Below, piece by piece: positions 31,101 to 41,070 of a stretch of 64,000 nucleotides of DNA (position 1 is the first letter of the stretch; each line of letters opens with the position of its first letter). The position numbers and the translations under genes are program-made. The notes under the pieces are model-generated. The model was not told the DNA's origin and did no database searches. It saw only the letters and a list, made by a program, of their open reading frames with translations. Source of the DNA: Fonsecaea monophora (lineage: Eukaryota; Ascomycota; Eurotiomycetes; Chaetothyriales; Herpotrichiellaceae); contig NW_019174016.1 in NCBI RefSeq assembly GCF_001642475.1, positions 1 to 64,000 on the forward strand, given 5' to 3'.

Positions 31101-31944
31101 GTTTGAGGGTGCCAGGATGATGAGCCTCCGCACGAGATGCTGAGATGTCAGTACTCATTACAGCTGATGAGCCTGAAAGTGAGAGGGCCTTGGAGTGTCT
31201 TCTCTGACGCAGCCTTGCACGCAAGGGGCTAATAGAATCTTCGTGAGCCGTGTTTCTGACAGCCATTCTCTTGCTTTTGGTGTGCTCTTCGAATGTGGTT
31301 GCCCTAGAGTGACTCGCGCCGCTTGGTAACGAAGTGGCGGCATCTTCTAAATGGGAGTTTTGCTGAGGTAGGTCTGACAGGAATGGGATTGGTTGTGCTT
31401 GCTGAAAGAGCGTAGGCTTTTTCTGATCACTTGCAACTTGGTTCACCTGGCTGAGAGAGCCTTTGCGAGCCAGGCGCTGCGATCGTCGAGTTGCCAACGC
31501 CCCAGCAGGAGGGAGACCGTTGACTCGCTCAGTGAGCTCTGGAGCAGCAGATGGTGAGAAGAGACCATGCGTCGTTGACGGAGCACTGCTGGGATGAAGC
31601 AGGCCAGATGTCTTGTGTTCGAGCGTCTCCTTCTGTTTCCCTTTCCCTTTCCCTTTGGCCGCTTTGGCGTCGCGTTCACGCCTCAGCTTGTCCACCTCTG
31701 CCCGCAAATATTCAACCAGGGTATTAGGACCAAAGTCGGTCGTAAAGGGAAGGTAGGCAGGGTCGGCTTCGGTTTCAGTGAGGCAGCCTTTCTTCTTGAC
31801 GACTTTGACAGCGGAGGAGGCCCGGCGCTCGGTGCGAGCCAGCAGCGAAGTGAAATCATCGGTTTCCCCCTCTGCAACTTGCAAAGCAGGGGCATGTTCG
31901 CCGTCTCCCGATTCGTTCAGTCGCGGAGGGCGTCGGAGGCTCAT
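28118..31944 (-). CDS. Large F-box domain protein
   Basis: Likely substrate receptor of an SCF ubiquitin ligase. The main ORF runs 31944-28762 and ends in TGA. A second ORF in another frame (down to 28118) continues the same protein style. A 62-nt intron 28790-28729 (donor GTGATA, unusual acceptor AAG) would join them as HHD-DWAQEILP, giving 1254 aa; an intron three bases shorter ending in GAG is also possible. The N-terminal 480 residues are disordered, with a KGKGKGKQ run. The F-box starts near residue 495: LQKIDADLWTEVTSYLSTQD, then VRNLRLVSKSLARV. The C-terminal part is leucine-patterned (ELGLCIDSGHGWLEGPD, SLHSLTIGY) as in fungal F-box families. The weak splice site means a frameshift cannot be excluded. 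Divergent from the MDR gene at 32728. Confidence 0.78.
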
Positions 31945-32727
31945 TGTTTCGGCTGGTCGAGGGCACCAACAGCACAGACGAAGAGACGGGCATTGGTGTT
32001 ATTTAATCATGTCGCTCGGAGGAAATCAATAGGTAGGTCCCGGTAACACAGACAAGTCGACCCTGTAAGAAAAAACTTAATAGTCAACAAAGGCCAGTGA
32101 ATGAATTGTGGTAGAATAGGTTGCTCTTTTTTTTTCTCCAACCACATCCACGTCTTTGCAACTGCGCGGTTGTCGACGGGCAGAATGCGCCCCGCACATG
32201 CTACGGAATAATAATTTACCATCCCCAGCCTTGGCGCCTCCCAGCCTCAAGCGTAATCCTCGACATTGAATTGGACGACGCCGATCTTGTCCAGGATTCG
32301 TATACAAAGCATCTCGAACTAAGCTCTCACTCGTATTCAACCTTGTCCTGTAACCTCTATCGAGCCAGGCAAGCTTAATGAAGCAGACTTCTATCCTGGA
32401 TATCAAAGGCTTGTCTCCTTTACTAGTCGAAGTAGCATTCCGAGTTCCCCATGTATGCATTCTTCTCTTCTCCACTAGTAGCACAATACCACGACTGCAG
32501 CAGCATATCTCGGTAATAACGGACTTTGTCTGTCCTTGAAATCAGACGCGCAATGCTGCGCTTCAGTATATATGCATGTGTCCGTCTCTTCTTAACTTCC
32601 TGCCGCAAAATGCACGAAGGCGGAGGCTACAACGGTGGGCTACAAAAGTGACCAAGCAAGAGCAGACTTCGATTTTACACCCTTCTTACTCGGACGGTAG
32701 TAACATCTTCGCAATCAGTATCTAGCC
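31945..32727. promoter_or_regulatory. Bidirectional promoter, F-box gene and MDR reductase
   Basis: This 783-bp gap lies between outward-facing genes. A T-rich run is at 32126-32136. No gene or clear motif is seen. Confidence 0.35.
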
Positions 32728-33852
32728 ATGCCGCACTCGAACATTGCAGCAATCCTCCCGTTTCCCAAAGCGCCCACTCTCACCGTTTCTCCTGCCCCCT
32801 ACTCACCTCCATCTCCTGGCGAAGTGGTTATCAGAGCTCACTCCGTGGCAATAAACCCTGCTGACTGGGCAATCCAACGGCTCGGTATCCTCATCTCAGC
32901 AGAGGACGGCTACCCATGTATCCTCGGATGCGACGTTGCTGGGGAGGTGGTTGAGCTTCCCCAGGAAGGACAAGCAGATGAACGCATCTCTAAACTTAAG
33001 ATTGGCGATCGTGTAATCGGCCAAACATCGCCACTAAGGGTCAAAGATTGGAAAGACTCGGAGCTCAATGGGGATGACCTCGAACAATGGCGCGGGAAAA
33101 AGGTGTACGCCTACTCTTCCTTCCAAACGTACGTGGTTCTTCTATCGCCGTTCGTGGCAAAGATCCCCGACAGCATGACCTACGAAGAGGCGGCCGTATT
33201 GCCGCTCGGCGTGACCACCGCCGCAAGTTGCCTTTTTCCAGAGGTGATGCTGGGATTGGACATGCCTCCCATGGAAGGCACAACCGTGAAGAACAGCAAG
33301 ACCCTCGTGGTCTGGGGAGCCTCATCAAGTGTGGGCTCCTGCGGCGTCCAACTCGCCGCGCTGGCGGGCTACACGGTTGTCGGTGTCTGTTCACAGAGAA
33401 ACCATGACATGGTCAAGTCGCTGGGTGCGGAGGAATGCTTCGACCAAGGAGACTCAAACATCGTCGAGTCCGTGATCTCATACCTCAAGAGTCAAGGCCA
33501 AGAGGTCGTTGGGGCGTACGATGCCATCTCCACGTCTCCGACACTGCAACCTCTCTGTGAGATACTTCACGGATGTGGTGGTCGCAAGTTCATCGCCTCG
33601 GTCTTCCCAGGCGCCGAACAGCACGCCAAACACGAAGTGTCGATTGTGACCAACCTGGCAACGGTGGGTGACTTTGCCACTGGTCTCGCGCCAGCGATAT
33701 GGAGTTGGCTCGAGGCCGCCCTGGAAGACCACCGGATGCAATGCATGCCTCCGCCTGAGCTTATGGGAACAGGGCTGGAGAGTGTCCAGGCAGCAATGGA
33801 GGAACTGGCTGGGGGAACTGTGAGCGGAAAGAAATTAGTGGTCCGTCTCTAA
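32728..33852 (+). CDS. Medium-chain (MDR) zinc-type oxidoreductase, enoyl-reductase-like
   Basis: NAD(P)H-dependent reductase of the MDR superfamily, 374 aa, single exon. N-terminal GroES-like domain: PGEVVIRAHSVAINPADWAIQ, GCDVAGEVVE, KIGDRVIG. Rossmann domain with WGASSSVGSCGVQLA around residues 195-210, where the family has a Gly/Ala-rich nucleotide loop. The usual structural-zinc cysteines are absent, as in quinone or trans-acting enoyl reductases (LovC-like, zinc-free). Ends with KKLVVRL. It is similar in plan to the gene at 54239-55330 and both may be toxin- or metabolite-tailoring reductases, but no PKS is present here. Substrate unknown. Confidence 0.88.
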   Translation: MPHSNIAAILPFPKAPTLTVSPAPYSPPSPGEVVIRAHSVAINPADWAIQRLGILISAEDGYPCILGCDVAGEVVELPQEGQADERISKLKIGDRVIGQTSPLRVKDWKDSELNGDDLEQWRGKKVYAYSSFQTYVVLLSPFVAKIPDSMTYEEAAVLPLGVTTAASCLFPEVMLGLDMPPMEGTTVKNSKTLVVWGASSSVGSCGVQLAALAGYTVVGVCSQRNHDMVKSLGAEECFDQGDSNIVESVISYLKSQGQEVVGAYDAISTSPTLQPLCEILHGCGGRKFIASVFPGAEQHAKHEVSIVTNLATVGDFATGLAPAIWSWLEAALEDHRMQCMPPPELMGTGLESVQAAMEELAGGTVSGKKLVVRL

Positions 33853-34461
33853 GGGTGATCGAGATACAGCACGTTGCACCACGAGAGGCTAGAAAACACG
33901 CATCTAGAAGAGAGCACGAGTGACCCAAACTCAAGACGAGGATAGGAAGAGAATGACTCCCTGGGTGTTCTGGAATGGGGGCAGCTGGGGGGGAAGGGAG
34001 ACAAGCAACGCAAACAGAAATTTGTTGACATTTGTGAGCAGCCCGCTACTGCATGCAAGCACATGTGGGGTTCTACACTGACGCAGTTAATCACACAAAA
34101 AGTTACCAGCCCATGGAGTTTCATATCATCTTTTCTCATTCGTATGCTGTCTTTCAATGCTAAGGCAGAGCACAAGAGCAACTCCAAACTTGCAGCCACA
34201 GGGTATCTCTATGCACATGGAAACTTCCAGCCAACACCATATCATGAAGCTCAAGCCATAACAGCAACTAATGCTTGGTAGAATCCCATATGCTCGTAAT
34301 CATGCTAGTTCACTCGTGCATGAGTTCCACCACCCATTGTCCAATAGATGCACAAAAAATCAACGCTAGTGCCCACGATCGTCGTTATTTAACGATTATG
34401 CATTCCATTGTTGCTTTGATTCCATCTCTCGAAGTTTATCTTGTCCCAATCGCACGATGCT
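33853..34461. other. Intergenic, convergent 3' regions
   Basis: This 609-bp gap separates the converging MDR and GH55 genes. AT content is raised toward the right. No gene is seen. Confidence 0.45.
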
Positions 34462-37059
34462 TCAAGTCTCGAATAGAAGCAAGGTCTGGCCGAATAGGTT
34501 CACATGATCTTGGCCGATAGCCTCGGGGGTTCCGTCAACATTAACCATGTTCACTGAAGCCTTCGTTGTTAGACCATACAAGCTGAGATTGGATGAGCAT
34601 TGAATGTCGACCATGTTTTCCTGACATGACTCTGTATCCAAGCATGTTTGGAGGTAATTGTCAAAGAAGCTGTAGAGCCCTGCGCCATACATGTGAAGAC
34701 CACTTGAGTCCACGATCCGCAAGCCCCAGGCCTTCTTGCACGAGTCAGTGGTGCAGTCGGCAAAAGTGGGGTCTGAGAATGCCGAATTCGGTGGAAACCC
34801 TCCCAAGGCGTTGGGAGTAGCTTGCATATAGGGTGTTTCTGTTTGAATCGCACCCATGAAGATATCCCGAGCACTGGAAAATTGATAGTTGTAAAGCTGA
34901 TTGTGCTCTGATGACGTTCCGTACAGCCAGACAGGACCTTGGCTCTCAACCAGCAATCCACGACCGTTGTAAATGTTGGTCTGGTTGTGGGCGGTGATGT
35001 CAAGCTCATGGTCAGCTACCCAGAACCAGCAGTTCTCCAAATAGGCGGAGGCTTGCTGAGTGATGTGCATCAGTAAGAAGGAGCCTGCACACTGGGGCTT
35101 GAATTCAAAAGAGCCAGTGACGTTAGCCTGGCATGTATCTTGTTGCAGCTGAGTTCCTGCAGTCCCTCCGATCCGGAAGTGGACATCCCACATGCCACAA
35201 GAACCCTGAGACGCTTCCGCAACATTCCACTGCATCATGATAGCACCAGGAGCGGGCCCAAGAGTCTCGAAAACGAGGTCCGTTATCTCCACAGAACCGA
35301 CATCTCCTTCATTCCCGACTTGAAAGACGGGCATCGGGTTGTTGACATCTGAGAACGCCGAACCTTGAGCCATAATGAGAGGCCAGATTTCTCCAGTGAT
35401 GCGGATGTTGGAGGGGACCATGACTGTGTTGCTAATGACATAGGCGCCGTGGTCGAAGTACACGACCTGGTCGGGAGTGGCATTATTGAAGATGTTTTGA
35501 ATTGCTGCAGTGTCGTCGGTTACGCCGTCGCCTTTGGCTCCCGCCGATTTGACGCTGACAAAGGACGACACCGGAACACCTTGGTATTGAGGCTTGGAGC
35601 GCTCAAAAACCTTATTCCCGTTCATCAGAGACGAGGCCATGCTGGGAGCAGTCAGCGGTTGTTGAACACGTGCCGATTTCAACGACACCGTGGTTGGAGA
35701 GCATGTGCCAGGAGTTGGTCCAGATGACAATGTAGGCTGAGATCGTGTAGCATTAGCCGACAAGCTTGAGGAAGCGTTGCCAGCAGCTGTCGGAGACGCA
35801 GTGACATAGACAGTGGTGGTTGTGAGCAATATGCCACTGGGTGGTGGTATGGCCGAAACGGTGAGCGTAGTGGTAGTCGTCGAGTAGTACGAGATTGACG
35901 GAGGCTGGAAGGACAAAGGCCCAAGTTGCGGTTCTCTCTTGACGTTTTCCGACGATCCACTAGCAGGAGTATAAGAGTCACCTTGACCCCAAGATTCCAC
36001 AACAAAGCCGCCAGCCAGGATCGGAGTAGTCCCGTCTGCACCAACAATAGCCGTCTGAACCCCAGTGAAGTCGACATTCTGCAAGGCCAAGGTCCCTCCA
36101 GTAGTGGGCTGGCTGCTCATATTGTACGAGGTTTTTATACCAATCGGAGTGCCAGTCATGGCACTGTCAAGAAGAATCACAGACCCAACAGTCTGGTTAA
36201 CTCCATTGTTCAAGTTCGACATGTCGATGCCGACGTCACATTGGTTGATTGTCACTGATTTCAAAGTCCACAACCAGTTCCAATTCATGAAAATGGCAGT
36301 GTTGCACCCGTTGAAGGTCATATTGCGCGTGGTAAATTGTTGGTTGCCTAAGAAAGCGCCGTAATTGCCACCATTGAATACAAGATCCGACATGAAGCCT
36401 CCGGAGCCGTTGTCCATGAAAATCCCTTGCTGTTTATTGGTGGGGCTCTTTGGGCGCATGTTGAACACAATATTTTGAAGACTGGTGGCTTGTGCAACCT
36501 GCCAATGAATGCCCGCTCCCTGGTCTTCTGGCATCTGGGAGATATCGACAATGAAGTTGCGTATCTGTCGATAGAAATTGTTTTGATTTGTATACCACTG
36601 AGCACCATTGCCACCTGGGATGTAAGGATCGGTATCGAGTACAGCCAGACCTTCGAAGCTAGGTAGGGCAAGGACAGTGGGAATATTGACCGCATCGCCG
36701 ACAAATTGGGTATAGTAGAGCTGAATGATGGGAGCTGAGACAGCGTAGGTACCAGGTGGAAAATAGACGAGTGCAGGGGCAGTGGTAGAGCTATCGCAGC
36801 CTTGTCCGCATCGCGACCCATCAGTAATGGCATTGTTGATGGCAGTGGTGTCATCGGTCACACCGTCGCCAACTGCGCCATAGTCTTTGACATTACGGAA
36901 GATCTTGTAGCCGGGGTTGGAGCCGTAAGCCACGGTGCCTTGTCGCTGGATCTGGGAGAGCCAATACGAGGACGCCGCTTGTCGAGATTCGATGGGGGCG
37001 CGTGTCGGGATGGCCCTGGCAAGCCAGGCTAGGAGAATGAGTAGAAAGGGGAACAGCAT
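34462..37059 (-). CDS. Secreted exo-beta-1,3-glucanase, GH55 family
   Basis: Hydrolyses beta-1,3-glucan (laminarin, fungal or plant cell wall) outside the cell. Single exon, 865 aa. A signal peptide is seen at residues 1-16 (hydrophobic MLFPFLLILLAWLARA). Two tandem right-handed beta-helix halves (pectate-lyase-3 type) follow. The first begins near residue 55 with VKDYGAVGDGVTDDTTAINN, the second near residue 495 with VKSAGAKGDGVTDDTAAIQN. Each carries the GDGVTDD repeat typical of GH55. A Ser/Thr-rich linker of about 100 residues (TTTTTLTVS, PTAAGNASSS) separates the halves and is longer than usual. The N-terminal half has the HWQVAQATSLQN segment. Likely O- and N-glycosylated. Function in wall remodelling or mycoparasitism is family knowledge. 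Confidence 0.92.
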   Translation of the reverse strand: MLFPFLLILLAWLARAIPTRAPIESRQAASSYWLSQIQRQGTVAYGSNPGYKIFRNVKDYGAVGDGVTDDTTAINNAITDGSRCGQGCDSSTTAPALVYFPPGTYAVSAPIIQLYYTQFVGDAVNIPTVLALPSFEGLAVLDTDPYIPGGNGAQWYTNQNNFYRQIRNFIVDISQMPEDQGAGIHWQVAQATSLQNIVFNMRPKSPTNKQQGIFMDNGSGGFMSDLVFNGGNYGAFLGNQQFTTRNMTFNGCNTAIFMNWNWLWTLKSVTINQCDVGIDMSNLNNGVNQTVGSVILLDSAMTGTPIGIKTSYNMSSQPTTGGTLALQNVDFTGVQTAIVGADGTTPILAGGFVVESWGQGDSYTPASGSSENVKREPQLGPLSFQPPSISYYSTTTTTLTVSAIPPPSGILLTTTTVYVTASPTAAGNASSSLSANATRSQPTLSSGPTPGTCSPTTVSLKSARVQQPLTAPSMASSLMNGNKVFERSKPQYQGVPVSSFVSVKSAGAKGDGVTDDTAAIQNIFNNATPDQVVYFDHGAYVISNTVMVPSNIRITGEIWPLIMAQGSAFSDVNNPMPVFQVGNEGDVGSVEITDLVFETLGPAPGAIMMQWNVAEASQGSCGMWDVHFRIGGTAGTQLQQDTCQANVTGSFEFKPQCAGSFLLMHITQQASAYLENCWFWVADHELDITAHNQTNIYNGRGLLVESQGPVWLYGTSSEHNQLYNYQFSSARDIFMGAIQTETPYMQATPNALGGFPPNSAFSDPTFADCTTDSCKKAWGLRIVDSSGLHMYGAGLYSFFDNYLQTCLDTESCQENMVDIQCSSNLSLYGLTTKASVNMVNVDGTPEAIGQDHVNLFGQTLLLFET

Positions 37060-38682
37060 GTTTGTCGTCGATATTGAGGCGATTCTTTTGCTGTGACAAA
37101 TTTGCGAAGTAGTGGTTTCGAAAAAGTCCTAGGACTGAATGGGAATTCTTTATAACGTTTGAGGTGACCAGCACCAGACAAACGAGGTCGAGGCAGTTGT
37201 GAAAGGCAGCGATCACCGGGTCGGCAGCTTCAACAAGCGTTTCAACAGTGGTGACAAGGGTGTAGTAAATTGTGGAATTGGTCGTGTGAACTGTGCACCG
37301 AAGAACGGAAGGCAGGATGAAGAGGCAGGCACGGGTTCAGTCGTGCAAGTGACGAAGGGGTTTCGAATAGTGATGAATCAGAGTGAGAAGCACAATTGAT
37401 AACGGACAATCGTAACTGCGATCTCACGCGTAAACAGACAATTGTTGTTGCAGAGGGTCCGGTAGCGACAACGAGCGAGTCTGTGAGAAGGGCAATTCTT
37501 CCGAGGCCTTTCTCTCTTTCTCTCTTCCTTCTTCTTTCTCTGCTTGAATGAGTGACAAAGATGTCCTCGGCCCACGAGAACCGACTTGAAGGAAACAAAG
37601 CAATATGACGAAGAAATCCGAAGACCGAGCGAATGAATCAAAGAAATGGTAAGGGACAACGAGCGCACCCTTGGAATCTGCTGAATGAGCGACAGACAGA
37701 ATGAGAAGAGAAGGACTTTGGTGTTGATGATATCGCGCTGGCAGGCGTTTGTTCGCACAACTCGCACGCGCACAGCACAACGCAGCAGGAACACAAGACG
37801 CTGGCAGTCTCACAGAGAATCCCGGTTTTCTTTTCAACCCTGTTTGACCTCTGCAGTCAGTCTAGCGGTGTCGATCACTTGTACGTACTCGGTACTCTGT
37901 GCACGACGTCAGCCAGCCAGCCAGCTGCTTTGGGTGCGTTAGTTGCTCTTTGTCCTAATTTCGCAACACGCCGTCTTTGACCCATCTTCTGTGGACTCCT
38001 GCTGTCCTTTTTATTTCACTTCTGCTGGCTGAACAAAGGGGTACCAAGCAGGAAGCCAGTGTCTCCGATCTTTCACTGCCGACATTACCTCCTGGACCAG
38101 CTGTCCCGGTGAAGCTAGGTCAATTCGCGCCGCTCCGCCTCGAAGCACCCGCGTGGTAGGGGATCCAAAAACAAGCAATTCTGGACCACCCGAGACATCT
38201 CATTCGTTGGACACGGCGATCCTGCAAGCTCCTTAATCCGCATAGAGCTTCCTCTCCACTCTCTGAGTTATGAACTCGGAAAGGTGGCGCGGGCGAAGGA
38301 AAAGCTGTCGAGAAAGAAGGAGGAAGATGACACGAAGCGAAGGGGGTTCGAGATGCCAGCAAATTGGCCGATGACATCTTCTCCGATTGGCGGAATCAGC
38401 GCCAGGGGTATGAAACCTTCGAAACGTGCTAGGTTTGACAAACGGAGCACTTCGGGTAGTGGGAGTGGCGCTGTCGAGGCTTGACTGTGTGGCTGGCTAT
38501 TGCTTCGACATGCTGCAAGAATGTGAAGAGATTACTGGGATAATTGGCCGAAGGACCAGGTACGGCAACGATAAAACAGGGATCAGAGCCAAGTTTGATA
38601 TTTGACTGGTTGGCTACCCCGAGCACTGACAAGTCATATTCTCATATTCCTCATCAGAATTCACGTCCATTGTCACCACAGC
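37060..38682. other. Long intergenic region, no gene seen
   Basis: About 1.6 kb upstream of the GH55 gene. Pyrimidine-rich stretches at 37500-37550 and a CAGCCAGCCAGCC run at 37911-37923 occur. The ORFs are shadows or low-complexity with no family features. It may hold the GH55 promoter with a long 5' leader. Confidence 0.45.
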
Positions 38683-40134
38683 TCATCCTCTACCAGATCT
38701 CATTGCTTCTAACTCGGTTTCAATCACCCCGGCCAATCGAACGATACCCTCCTCGATTACATCCAAGTCTTCCCAGGCATAGCACAAACGGAGATTCTGT
38801 TCAAACCGCGCTTCCTTGATTTTTCCATCTCCGTCCACCTTGAACATAGGTCCCGCAATTACAGTCAAGTTCGCTTCTTCCAACGCTCGTTTGTAGATGA
38901 GCGTCGAATCCAAATGGATAGGCAGGGTCAACCAGATGAAGTAGCCTCCAGCAACATCCTTATTCGCCTGAGGCACAGTCACGCCCAATGGTAATAGGTG
39001 TTGCTCGACTGCTCGCATCATCCAATGGTATCGTTGCGCATATGCTGGCTGCAATTCCTGTAGGATATGGTTTTGCAAAACTCCAGTGGACATCATCTGG
39101 GAAATGAAGGAAGCAGCCAGATGAGAAGGTGCACCTCCCGAGCGACTTGAACCTGTTTGTGACAACCCATAGACGAACGCGGGAGTCCCTTCAGTCCACC
39201 CTGTTCGACAACCAGGCCCAATAATTTTGCTAAAGCTCCCATTACTCACCGCATGCCCATATTCGTCGACTACTCCGCCATCCAATTCCCGGTCAACATC
39301 AACTATTCGTGGCAGGACGGCTGTATCCATCCCATGTGAGCCCGCCTTGGGGTCAGAGGGCCACTGAAGCATGTCGTAGACGTCGTCAGTGACAATGAGA
39401 GCGTCGTACTGCCGAGCCAGACGAACAAGGGCTCGGCGACGCTCAAGACTCATTATTCGACCTGAAGGATTAGAGAATGTTGGTACTGCGTAGATGACGT
39501 GCTTATATATCTTTCTCCACGGCTTAGGCGACTTGAATCGGGGCGATGAATTGTCTTCAGCCATTGCACGCGCCTCGCTCTCTTGAATGGCTCGCTGGAG
39601 GTACTCGATGTCGATGCCTTCGGCATCCTCGGGTACAGCCTTTAACCTGTTGTCAAAACCAGAGTCGTTGAAGATCCTGCAAGCCAAATAATAAGTCGGT
39701 GCCACCATCCAGACATTGCGAGTATAGACTGGGTCAGTGAAAGTCTGCAAAACGCAGGCTAGATTCTGGCTGGCACCGCCACTAATGCATATTCTCTCGC
39801 TTGAGATTATATCCTTTGGTCTGTAGAAACTATTGAGCCATTTGGCAATTTCCACCCTGAGCGGCTGGTAGCCTTCGTCTGGACCATAAAACAATACATC
39901 CGAGTTGGCGGGATCGGATAATATACGTTTGGAAGCCAGCTCCAGCTGATGGAGCGGCAGGAGGCTCGTGTTTGGCCAGCCCTTGAGGAAATCAATATGC
40001 CTGGTTTTGGGTACCTTGGGAGGATGTGCGCGGAGACTGGCCCTCAATGTCATATTGGGCGCTATCGAAACGGGATGTGCCCGGAGATGCAGGTTCAGTG
40101 GTTTCGCCAGCTGTCGACAATAATATCTCCACAT
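38683..40134 (-). CDS. PLP-dependent aminotransferase, class I/II
   Basis: Cytosolic or mitochondrial transaminase, 483 aa, single exon. Fold type I: SGGASQNLACVLQ near residue 118, PTYYLACRIF, PTFSNPSGRIMS with the substrate-binding Asn, IVTDDVYDMLQWP with the cofactor Asp, and the Schiff-base Lys in SNGSFSKIIGPG near residue 301. The arginine in GCRTGW and the C-terminal RLCYAWED (carboxylate Arg) complete the set. The sequence resembles the AroH/2-aminoadipate or valine-pyruvate branch, but the amino donor is not determined. The first 27 residues are basic and could be a mitochondrial presequence; an internal Met at residue 28 is an alternative start. Divergent from the gene at 41071. Confidence 0.9.
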   Translation of the reverse strand: MWRYYCRQLAKPLNLHLRAHPVSIAPNMTLRASLRAHPPKVPKTRHIDFLKGWPNTSLLPLHQLELASKRILSDPANSDVLFYGPDEGYQPLRVEIAKWLNSFYRPKDIISSERICISGGASQNLACVLQTFTDPVYTRNVWMVAPTYYLACRIFNDSGFDNRLKAVPEDAEGIDIEYLQRAIQESEARAMAEDNSSPRFKSPKPWRKIYKHVIYAVPTFSNPSGRIMSLERRRALVRLARQYDALIVTDDVYDMLQWPSDPKAGSHGMDTAVLPRIVDVDRELDGGVVDEYGHAVSNGSFSKIIGPGCRTGWTEGTPAFVYGLSQTGSSRSGGAPSHLAASFISQMMSTGVLQNHILQELQPAYAQRYHWMMRAVEQHLLPLGVTVPQANKDVAGGYFIWLTLPIHLDSTLIYKRALEEANLTVIAGPMFKVDGDGKIKEARFEQNLRLCYAWEDLDVIEEGIVRLAGVIETELEAMRSGRG

Positions 40135-41070
40135 GCGTTTCTGAGCCCAAGAAGATTATGTCCGCATTTAAACACACCGAGATAGGTGCACGCGGTGTGT
40201 AATCCCTCTGCACATGGTCAGCAAGTCGAGGTCAGAATTTTCCTTTGCTGCTTAAAGCCACTGATCCCGTCAAAGGCGGCCCTGTCCCCATTTGGCGTCC
40301 CCATTGGTGTCTCGCTAAGGTTGAACGTTAGTGGTAGCTCAAGCATCGCCTGCAGTGGATGGTCCCTTGATCTAGGCGACAAAAGGCAAAGGTTGCCACT
40401 GAAAACTGGAGATGTCGACGTCAACGTCAACGGTAGAGGTTGAAAAGCGAGCGTGGGTGACGCAGACACATTGTCTCTTCTGACCAACAAATCCAAAAGG
40501 ATGGCAGAAGCGGTCGAATTCCAACAATTGATGGGGGGACAACATGCGACGTCTAGGCGTCTCCAAGAGAGGATCGCGGACCTCATCCTTGTCCTTCCGG
40601 ATGCACAAGTCTCCATTCACCTGCTCATCATTCTCACTACGACTAGCATCACCGCCCACCTCGTTACATGGCAGGATTATTTGCCTCACCTATTCACAGC
40701 CACTCACCATACGCACACATGCGGCTCACCTGTCATCCCCCTTGCAAACGCTTTTCCGGGGTGTTAGGACATGCATGACCTATCTGATTTACCCTTTTCA
40801 TTCTCTGACCCTCTTAGACCCTCGAGTTTCCTACCCGGTAGTCACCTCTCCTTGAATATGGTGACACGACAACACATTGAGCTGTATTTAGCAACCTGGA
40901 AAAGCTGCGCCATTCATCACGGGCACAAGTGACCTGCCGCCATGACATTCACTGGTCGAAGAGCTGAATAGCATCACATTCGTTAATTGGCCTGAGCGGG
41001 AAACAAGAAGGAATATATCAGATCTCCTTGGGGAATGTGTCCGTGTGTTTAGAGGCGGCATACCAGCAAC
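40135..41070. promoter_or_regulatory. Bidirectional promoter, aminotransferase and DUF8004-type gene
   Basis: A 936-bp gap between outward-facing genes. Alternating GTCGACGTCAACGTCAACG lies at 40412-40430. I see no clear gene; the ORFs lack family features. Confidence 0.35.

Noticed and set aside
37424..37837. 137-aa ORF with Leu/Ser-rich composition upstream of GH55
   Set aside because: Arises from a pyrimidine/purine-rich tract and has no recognisable domain.
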